Shown: in pieces, positions 6,518 to 12,514 of the stretch
Layout: each line of letters begins with the position of its first letter
Numbering within the stretch: position 1 is the stretch's first letter
Program-made: the position numbers and the translations under genes
Notes under the pieces: model-generated
What the model was told of the DNA's origin: nothing
Databases searched by the model: none
Seen by the model: the letters and a program-made list of their open reading frames with translations, nothing else
Assembly: GCA_902803365.1 (NCBI GenBank)
Contig: CADCPU010000316.1
Coordinates: 1-14,182, forward strand
Source: Oscillospiraceae bacterium
GTDB lineage: Bacteria; Bacillota_A; Clostridia; Saccharofermentanales; Saccharofermentanaceae
Length of the DNA: 14,182 nt
Direction: 5' to 3'

Positions 6518-7975
6518 TTATACCCTCCTGGGTCTCGGATTGACCCTTTCCTTTCTGAATCTTCTTACTATATATACGATAAGTATTATAACTATTGCTT
6601 CGACAATAGCAATGATGAGGCAGACCCAGAAGAAAAATCTGTAGGTCTTCTCAGGCTTGTCGTCAACAGGTTCATACTTACTGAAATAGTTGCTCTGTGA
6701 ATCATAGAGATAGAAATCCGCACGGCCGCCCTCGTCCTGCAGATAGAAGATGACCTTGCCCTGATCATTGACATAACCTTCGTAAATTCCGTCATTTACC
6801 GGGAAGTTTAATGGCTTAAAGCCTTCAGGGATCTCAACACCTTCAGGGACCGCTACGATCTTCATGACCGTACTGCTTATGATAAACGTCTTATCGACGT
6901 CGTACCTCGTCATCTCAAGTGTCTTCTTGTAGCAGAAGTAAAGTCCCGTATAGCCCTCGTCGTCGAAAACGTAAACGAGGATCGGGTATACACCCTCCTT
7001 GGAATAGCACGGTACTTCATATCCGTTTATGACTGTCGTACTTTCCTTGAAATCATTCGGGATATTAACGTTGTCAGGTACTGCCGCAAAGAAGAACAGT
7101 CTGCCTTCCTTATCCACAAAGCTCGCATTCTCCTGAACAAAAGACGAAGGCCTGTTGATGTTGAGCTTATATTGAGTTGAATTCGTTCCGTCTTGGGAAA
7201 TTACATCGATATAGATCACATTGTCTCCGAAGACAAGTTTTGTATCAGAGAAATTGACCGTAGACATAAGGTTGCCCTGGTCGACTTCGATCTTGGCATT
7301 AGTAACGTCCTTAGCTACATTAAAGTAGTATTCATAGATATCACTCTGGAAATCAGGGAGTGTCGTTCCGTTTATCTTGATGGAACGAAGACTCGCATCA
7401 CTTGACTGACCTGAACTTACGCTGATGCTGCAGTTGCTCTCAGGGATAGTGTCGATCCTCTCAAATCCGCTGTTTGTAAAGCTTCCGCCCTCTTTCATTA
7501 TGAAGATGACGTTATCGTAAGAACCGGCCTTGACCCTGAAATAGAATGTACAGATGTCAACCGGTTCAGTTGAGTCAAAAGAGATATCCTCAACCTCTTC
7601 TTCTCCTCCATCAGCCTGCTGAGCCTTATCGTTAAGATAGTTTTCGGTGCCTTCGTCAAGGCCGCCGATATTAAGATTGCCGCTGCCGTCGTCTTCAACA
7701 ACGATAGCAAAACGGTCCGTAAGCGTACCAGATATCTTATAGGAAAGATAAGTAAGAGAGTTATTGTCATATTCGACGCCGAGATCTTCGAACTTGATTA
7801 TGTGAGGCATGCGGTTGACCGACAGCGTTACAGCTACGACATCACCCTTGTTTACCTCTTCAACTTCAGTCGAGATGCTCGTCCTGATGGCCTCGATCGC
7901 AAGGCTCCTGTACGAAGGGATCAGTGATCCGGCGATAACGATTACAGCTGTCAATATGGCTAAGAATCTGCGCAT
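6518..7975 (-). CDS. Membrane-anchored cohesin-like / cadherin-like surface protein
   Basis: This 485-residue exported protein has a signal peptide at about 1-26 (RRFLAILTAVIVIAGSLIP). A beta-rich domain at about 33-188 resembles cohesin: a TEVEEVNKGDVVAVTLSV opening, an EYDNNSLTYLSY strand pair, and CTFYFRVKAG. A cadherin-like beta-sandwich domain follows at about 192-275 (SDASLRSIKINGTTL ... FGDNVIYIDVISQDGTNSTQY). Next come two related copies of a roughly 70-residue unit at about 293-361 and 369-437. A single membrane helix at about 447-470 and a very basic tail (RRFRKERVNPRPRRV) put the bulk outside the cell with the tail inside. GGAGG lies nine bases upstream of the ATG. It follows a surface glucosaminidase gene and sits three bases before the GtrA gene. 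Cohesin-like folds also serve as general adhesion domains; no dockerin is visible in the window, so cellulosome function is not implied. Confidence 0.85.
   Translation of the reverse strand: MRRFLAILTAVIVIAGSLIPSYRSLAIEAIRTSISTEVEEVNKGDVVAVTLSVNRMPHIIKFEDLGVEYDNNSLTYLSYKISGTLTDRFAIVVEDDGSGNLNIGGLDEGTENYLNDKAQQADGGEEEVEDISFDSTEPVDICTFYFRVKAGSYDNVIFIMKEGGSFTNSGFERIDTIPESNCSISVSSGQSSDASLRSIKINGTTLPDFQSDIYEYYFNVAKDVTNAKIEVDQGNLMSTVNFSDTKLVFGDNVIYIDVISQDGTNSTQYKLNINRPSSFVQENASFVDKEGRLFFFAAVPDNVNIPNDFKESTTVINGYEVPCYSKEGVYPILVYVFDDEGYTGLYFCYKKTLEMTRYDVDKTFIISSTVMKIVAVPEGVEIPEGFKPLNFPVNDGIYEGYVNDQGKVIFYLQDEGGRADFYLYDSQSNYFSKYEPVDDKPEKTYRFFFWVCLIIAIVEAIVIILIVYIVRRFRKERVNPRPRRV
6665..7099 (-). repeat. 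Tandem duplication at protein level within the cohesin-like gene
   Basis: Two consecutive segments of the protein align with each other. Copy 1 (7099 to 6893) contains VPDNVNIPNDFK and DDEGYTGLYFCY. Copy 2 (6871 to 6665) contains VPEGVEIPEGFK and QDEGGRADFYLY. The DNA copies have diverged well beyond simple recent duplication. Each unit looks like a small beta-rich module just outside the membrane helix. I do not recognise the module. Confidence 0.65.
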
Positions 7976-8009
7976 TACCCCTGACCCTCCTTAAGAAACA
8001 TAACAATTA

Positions 8010-8037
8010 ATTATACAACTTTATTGTCGATTCTTAA
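8010..8037 (-). promoter_or_regulatory. Possible internal promoter before the cohesin-like gene
   Basis: In the 66-base gap after the glucosaminidase gene the minus strand has TTAAGA (8037-8032), a 16-base spacer, and a perfect TATAAT (8015-8010). A start near 8003 would give a leader of about 28 bases before the ATG at 7975. The upstream box is weak (4/6), and read-through from the upstream gene is equally likely, since no terminator is visible here. Confidence 0.35.
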
Positions 8038-8041
8038 AATA

Positions 8042-10615
8042 TTATGCTTCCGGCATCACGCCAAAGGAGGACGGAAGATTAGCATAGACCGGGATGACGA
8101 ATATGAAACTCTCGTCTACCATGCCTACTGACGCATAGCTTGAGAAGTATCTCCTGCCCTCTGAATAAGCCATCGATACGTTCTGTGCATACTGGTGTTC
8201 ATAAAGTCCGTCCTCGTTGTCGATAACGTCGAACTTCTGGAAATAAAGGGTATCCTGACCTACAGCCGTGTATCTGGAAGCCATCCAAAGTGCACCGCCC
8301 GTGATCGCTTTCTCAACGGAGTCCCAAGGAAGCATCAGAGCTTCCTCTTCCTCGGTGATCGTCTTGGAAGCAGCGTCCTTACCCCACATTGCGTACTTGG
8401 CACCATTGATGAGAGCACCGTTTTCGACGCTCGGATCAGGTGTGGATCCGATATTATAGAAGTTATAGTAACCTTCATAGCCCGGAAGCGTTCCGTGGCA
8501 GAGAAGCGATTCGCCCTGGTAGCCCATCTCCTGCAAGATTCTGCTCGCGAGGAAGTAAGGCGACATGTTGGCTGTCTTGCCCGCATCGTAGATTATCTGC
8601 GCATAGTCGATCGACGGATCATCAAGGAAGCTTCCCTTGACCATTGATCTTACACCGTCTACTGTCTGAGCAGATTCGTTGAACGAGAGGGACTCGAACT
8701 GGAATACAGACTTAGGATCAAGGAAGTTTCTCGGATCGACAAAGTAGCTTACGACAGAGCTTCTCGCCTGCTTCCATCCGCCGCCGTCGTAGACAGGGCT
8801 CGACTCGACTACCCAACCCGGGTGAGAGTTCATATTGGCAAGGTTCCTGTCGCGGTTATCCTCATTTTCCATTACATTATTATAATCAAGACCCGTGTTA
8901 TAAGGCTTGAATACGTACTTCGGATGGAGTGAATGCAGGAGCCAGAGGCCGCTGTAGTACGATGTCGGGAACTTCGCGAGCGTTGACGTTGAGAAACCGT
9001 CGTTGTCGTCTCCGTTAAGGATAAAGATCTTATATGTCTTCGTATTGCCCATAAAGGATGTTACATCGATATCGATCTCGTTCTCGCCCGGTACGAGCGG
9101 TATGCTCTGTCCGAGCTCGACCGTATTCGTGCCGAAGCCGGAGTTGTTGCTTACAGAGATCTGAGCAGCATAACCTTCGAGCGCGGTCGCATCAACTGCG
9201 ACTGAACCGACATTGTTATTGCAATAGAAACCGTAATAGAGATCTTCCTTACCGAAAACCGGGAAGAAATTGACCGCGGATTGAGTTCCGAAGTCTGTGA
9301 GAGTCATGTCTTCCAAAAATCCGTTGATCGGAAGGATGGATACATCACCCACTGTCATCTCGATCTCATTACCCGAGAGGTCTACGAGAGTAATGGGCTT
9401 ACTGTTGAAATCCTCCTCGAATCCGTCAAGCGGCATCGGTGTAGGAAGCGGCATATCGTTATTCTTGACTGCATAGTAAGAACCGTCATACTTGGCTACA
9501 TTAGGAGTCTGGACCATCTTGTAAGAGATGCTCTCGGAAGTATCGAGGGTTCCGTTCTCATCAGGAACTCTGCTTACGAGCACGTAGTAAACGCTCCTTA
9601 ATCCCTGGATACCGGTTTGCTCTTCGATAGCGGGGATATCCTGCGCCTTGCCTCTCAATACTTCGTAATCGGAGTCAGGCATGTTATTCTCGCCTATGAG
9701 ATTTCCGTATATGTCATAAAGACCTACCGCGATGTCTTCACTTAAGTCAACGAAGTTTACATAGCAATCCTTGTTGTCCACATAAAGAGCGTACCAGGAA
9801 TCTTCCTTGCCCTGCGAGATGCCGCCCATGGAGATTCCGTTATCGACTATCTCAAGGCAGTGAGGGATCAGGACTTCTCCGCCCTCTGCAACATAGCCTC
9901 GTCCGTCGGATGATCTTAAGAGGATCCTTACGTCGTGAAGACCTTCGGTAACTCCTGCAGTATCCCAAGATACAGTGAACTTTGTCGCATCTTCCTCATC
10001 ATGTTTGATAGTTGCCTGATAGAGGACTCCGTCAACATAGAAGTCCGTTCTTACATCCTCACCTGTTACGATGAAGTTACCTTCGACCTGTCTTATACCG
10101 ATCGTGTAACCCTTGTCGCCGCGAAGAGGTTTTGTGATCTCGCAGTTGACGATACGGCTTCCGGCTTCATCCGGTGTTCCTGTTGAGATCGCATATTCGG
10201 GATCGATGTCCGTCAAAAGTTTATTGAGCACAAACTTACGGGACTTGGACGTAAGATCAGCCTTGATCGATTCGATCTTTGCGCTGTCGTCCCTTGTTCC
10301 GTATACGATATAGCTGATGTCGCTTGCAAATTCATCATCTGTCTTGCCTGCGAGAAGATAATCGGCGCCGGTCATGGCGGACACGATGTAATCACCCGGC
10401 GACATAAGTCCGAGCTTGATCTTCTTATTTAGAACTTCGCTGTCTTCGGCAACTCCGAGCACCTCCGTCGTCCTGTCTACGAGTTCGCTGCTGTCTCCGC
10501 CAAGGGTCTCGTATCCCGATCCCAGAAGCGTAATAAGTACAAATGCGACTATAAGGCCGAGCAAGGTAACCCCCAGTGCTGCCAATGCATAACCGAAGCT
10601 GTTGTGCTTTTTCAA
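8042..10615 (-). CDS. Membrane-anchored multidomain N-acetylglucosaminidase-like protein
   Basis: This 857-residue protein has an uncleaved-looking N-terminal membrane anchor (about 9-33) and a large external part. Residues 180-250 resemble an Ig-like beta domain (VTGEDVRTDFYVDGV ... LHDVRILLRSSDG). Residues 255-350 resemble a pre-peptidase C-terminal type beta domain (SMGGISQGKEDSWYALYVD ... IAVGLYDIYGNLI). Residues 445-535 end in a cadherin-like signature (VPGENEIDIDV, NTKTYKIFILNGD). The C-terminal 240 residues match the glucosaminidase (LytD/GH73-like) family: SYFVDPRNFLDPKSVFQFE (623-641), SPYFLASRILQE with probable catalytic E696, and YYNFYNIG (716-723). The likely reaction is hydrolysis of the N-acetylglucosamine-N-acetylmuramic acid bond in peptidoglycan. 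The start is TTG at 10615; an in-frame TAA lies five codons earlier and AAGGGG eight bases upstream. The boundaries of the middle domains are approximate. Confidence 0.9.
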   Translation of the reverse strand: MKKHNSFGYALAALGVTLLGLIVAFVLITLLGSGYETLGGDSSELVDRTTEVLGVAEDSEVLNKKIKLGLMSPGDYIVSAMTGADYLLAGKTDDEFASDISYIVYGTRDDSAKIESIKADLTSKSRKFVLNKLLTDIDPEYAISTGTPDEAGSRIVNCEITKPLRGDKGYTIGIRQVEGNFIVTGEDVRTDFYVDGVLYQATIKHDEEDATKFTVSWDTAGVTEGLHDVRILLRSSDGRGYVAEGGEVLIPHCLEIVDNGISMGGISQGKEDSWYALYVDNKDCYVNFVDLSEDIAVGLYDIYGNLIGENNMPDSDYEVLRGKAQDIPAIEEQTGIQGLRSVYYVLVSRVPDENGTLDTSESISYKMVQTPNVAKYDGSYYAVKNNDMPLPTPMPLDGFEEDFNSKPITLVDLSGNEIEMTVGDVSILPINGFLEDMTLTDFGTQSAVNFFPVFGKEDLYYGFYCNNNVGSVAVDATALEGYAAQISVSNNSGFGTNTVELGQSIPLVPGENEIDIDVTSFMGNTKTYKIFILNGDDNDGFSTSTLAKFPTSYYSGLWLLHSLHPKYVFKPYNTGLDYNNVMENEDNRDRNLANMNSHPGWVVESSPVYDGGGWKQARSSVVSYFVDPRNFLDPKSVFQFESLSFNESAQTVDGVRSMVKGSFLDDPSIDYAQIIYDAGKTANMSPYFLASRILQEMGYQGESLLCHGTLPGYEGYYNFYNIGSTPDPSVENGALINGAKYAMWGKDAASKTITEEEEALMLPWDSVEKAITGGALWMASRYTAVGQDTLYFQKFDVIDNEDGLYEHQYAQNVSMAYSEGRRYFSSYASVGMVDESFIFVIPVYANLPSSFGVMPEA

Positions 10616-10635
10616 TTCTCTTTCCCCTTTTTATC

Positions 10636-11253
10636 TCAATTCGATATCTGATCCAGTGTCATACCGTAAGACGGCACGAAATTATCCATAAAGTAGGATA
10701 CTTCAGGAAGTTCGATCTTATCGATCGTCTCCTTTATCGCGAGCTTTGCGCTAGAAAACTCGCTGTTGCCGAGGCTCTCCTCGGACACGCACTTAAGGTA
10801 CGCGGATATCCTGTCGGCAGCCTTGACGAGCTTTCCGACGAGCTTATCTTCTTCAGTCTTCTTTGTAGGAGCAAGAAGCTCGACATAGCCATCCCTCATA
10901 AATTCCGGAAGGAGGTTAGCGAGCGTGTGCGCTGCCTCGTTTTCGACTTCTTTGTAAGCCTTCTTGATTATATCGTTCTTGTATTTTATCGGAGTAGGCA
11001 AATCTCCCGTAATTATCTCAGTGCAATCGTGGTAGAGAGCGTAAGCCTGCACCTTGTAAGGATCGGGCAAGATCGCGCCTTCCTTATCTTTGTTCATGTC
11101 ATTATGGATGACCGTGAGCGCATGAGCGATTACCGCTACGTCGAAGCTGTGCTCCTTGATGTTTTCGAGCTTGCTGTTGCGCATGAGGCCCCATCTGTTG
11201 ATGTACTGCATTCTGTCTATCATTGCAAAAAATCCGTAACCCGTACTTTCCAT
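10636..11253 (-). CDS. yfbR: YfbR-like 5'-deoxynucleotidase (HD domain)
   Basis: This 205-residue HD-domain phosphohydrolase closely follows the E. coli YfbR pattern, an enzyme that dephosphorylates deoxyribonucleoside 5'-monophosphates. Visible features are INRWGLMRN with the substrate-contacting W21, and the metal ligands H35 (EHSFDV), H75-D76 (YHDCTE) and D147 (KAADRISAYLKC). Others are TGDLPTPIKY (82-91) and the C-terminal YFMDNFVPSYGMTLDQIS. The length matches the family (about 199). GGAGG lies five bases upstream of the ATG. It starts 12 bases after dgt, another HD enzyme acting on deoxynucleotides, and is followed after 20 bases by the surface glucosaminidase gene. All catalytic residues are present, so an active cytosolic enzyme is expected; base specificity cannot be told. 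Confidence 0.94.
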   Translation of the reverse strand: MESTGYGFFAMIDRMQYINRWGLMRNSKLENIKEHSFDVAVIAHALTVIHNDMNKDKEGAILPDPYKVQAYALYHDCTEIITGDLPTPIKYKNDIIKKAYKEVENEAAHTLANLLPEFMRDGYVELLAPTKKTEEDKLVGKLVKAADRISAYLKCVSEESLGNSEFSSAKLAIKETIDKIELPEVSYFMDNFVPSYGMTLDQISN

Positions 11254-11265
11254 TATTTCCTCCCG

Positions 11266-12486
11266 TCAGATCCTGAATAAAGAATCAAAACATTTACTGC
11301 AATATGTATCCGTCATTCCCGATATGTAGTCTGCTACCTTGCGTACCGGCTTTGCTCCCTTCTCAGGGTGATTCAGGTAGTAGACTGCAAAGTCCCTTAT
11401 TACCTTGGAAGTCGACTTCAATGCTTTCTCGATATCTTCGGTCGCCTCCATATATGATTCAAAGAGCGATTCGATCGTGTTCGTAACGCTCCTCTCGTAA
11501 GCCATGATCTTCTTGGACAGATAGATCTGCTCGACATTTTTCTTGAGGAAGACGTTCGTTGCCTCAAAGACCTCTTCGGACATGCAGATCTCATCCTTGT
11601 CGAGCGAATTGTGGATGATATCGCCGACGAGCGTGTTGATGACCTGCGAGTTCGTGCTGCCGAGCCTGTTGGATACTTCCTGAGGCAGATAGTCGGAACT
11701 TATGAATCCCGCGCGCAGAGCGTCTTCCATATCTCGGCCGACATATGCGACCTTATCGGCAAATCTTACGACACAGCCTTCGAGTGTTGCAGGTGCCGTA
11801 CGATCCTTCCTGCCTTTATTGACGATCGCATCCGTCGGTTTGTCCCTCATCGGCTTCAAAGTTCTCTCGTCATAAGTCTCGCCGCAATGCGATACGATAC
11901 CGTCACGCACCTCAAACGAGATATTGAGTCCGTATTTGCCCTTCGTGTGCTCCTCAAGTACATCGAGGACACGAAGGCTCTGCTGTTCGTGCTCGAAAAA
12001 CATGTCTTCATCTACACTCCTTATGCACTTATCAAGGACTCTCTCTCCCGAGTGTCCGAAAGGAGCATGTCCGATATCATGTCCCATCGCGATCGCCTGG
12101 ACGAGATCGACATTGAGGTTCAATGCCCTCGCGATGATGGTCGAGATGTAGTTGACGTAGATGACGTGCTCGATCCTCGAGCAGATGTGGTCGTTAAGAG
12201 GATTGAAGAAGACCTGCGTCTTGTGACGAAGTCTCCTGAACGACTGCGAGAAGATGATCCTTCCCATATCACGCTCGTAACATGTCCTTATGAAGCAATC
12301 CTCCTCAGGGACGAGCCTTCCTCTCGTCGAGGCAGTCTTGAATGCAAACGGAGACAGGTTCATCTCGCGCTCGCTTCTCAAGATCGAGAGATAATCCATA
12401 TCCTTCTGGTTCCTGATGATCGTCGGTTCAAATTCGATAACGCTGAATTCGTCCTTGTACATATCAAAAAGATTATTGTCCTGCAT
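11266..12486 (-). CDS. dgt: dGTP triphosphohydrolase-like dNTPase (HD domain)
   Basis: This 406-residue member of the Dgt/SAMHD1-type HD family hydrolyses dNTPs to deoxynucleoside and triphosphate. The family start is seen in FSQSFRRLRHKTQVF (79-93). The metal-binding residues are H107 (RIEHVIYV), H136-D137 (GHDIGHAPFGHSGE) and D244 (VVRFADKVAYVGRDMED). HEQQSLR (166-172) and the C-terminal DYISGMTD (386-393) are also typical. The first histidine sits in SRIEHVIYV rather than the usual TRLTHSLEV-like context, a small divergence. GGGGCGG precedes the ATG by a few bases. It begins 28 bases after pcrA and is followed after 12 bases by yfbR, suggesting shared control of deoxynucleotide removal. 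Preferred substrate and allosteric activation by other dNTPs are not readable from sequence. Confidence 0.94.
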   Translation of the reverse strand: MQDNNLFDMYKDEFSVIEFEPTIIRNQKDMDYLSILRSEREMNLSPFAFKTASTRGRLVPEEDCFIRTCYERDMGRIIFSQSFRRLRHKTQVFFNPLNDHICSRIEHVIYVNYISTIIARALNLNVDLVQAIAMGHDIGHAPFGHSGERVLDKCIRSVDEDMFFEHEQQSLRVLDVLEEHTKGKYGLNISFEVRDGIVSHCGETYDERTLKPMRDKPTDAIVNKGRKDRTAPATLEGCVVRFADKVAYVGRDMEDALRAGFISSDYLPQEVSNRLGSTNSQVINTLVGDIIHNSLDKDEICMSEEVFEATNVFLKKNVEQIYLSKKIMAYERSVTNTIESLFESYMEATEDIEKALKSTSKVIRDFAVYYLNHPEKGAKPVRKVADYISGMTDTYCSKCFDSLFRI

Positions 12487-12514
12487 ATGTCCGCCCCTTT
12501 CTTATCAAGTGACC

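Noticed and set aside
6518..10615. Cellulosome locus
   Set aside because: Only one cohesin-like domain is present, with no dockerin, carbohydrate-binding module or plant-polysaccharide hydrolase; the enzyme present is a peptidoglycan-type glucosaminidase.
10576..11280. Plus-strand open frame (234 codons) opposite yfbR
   Set aside because: It is antisense to a clear YfbR homologue and the product resembles no known family; it is a codon-bias shadow.
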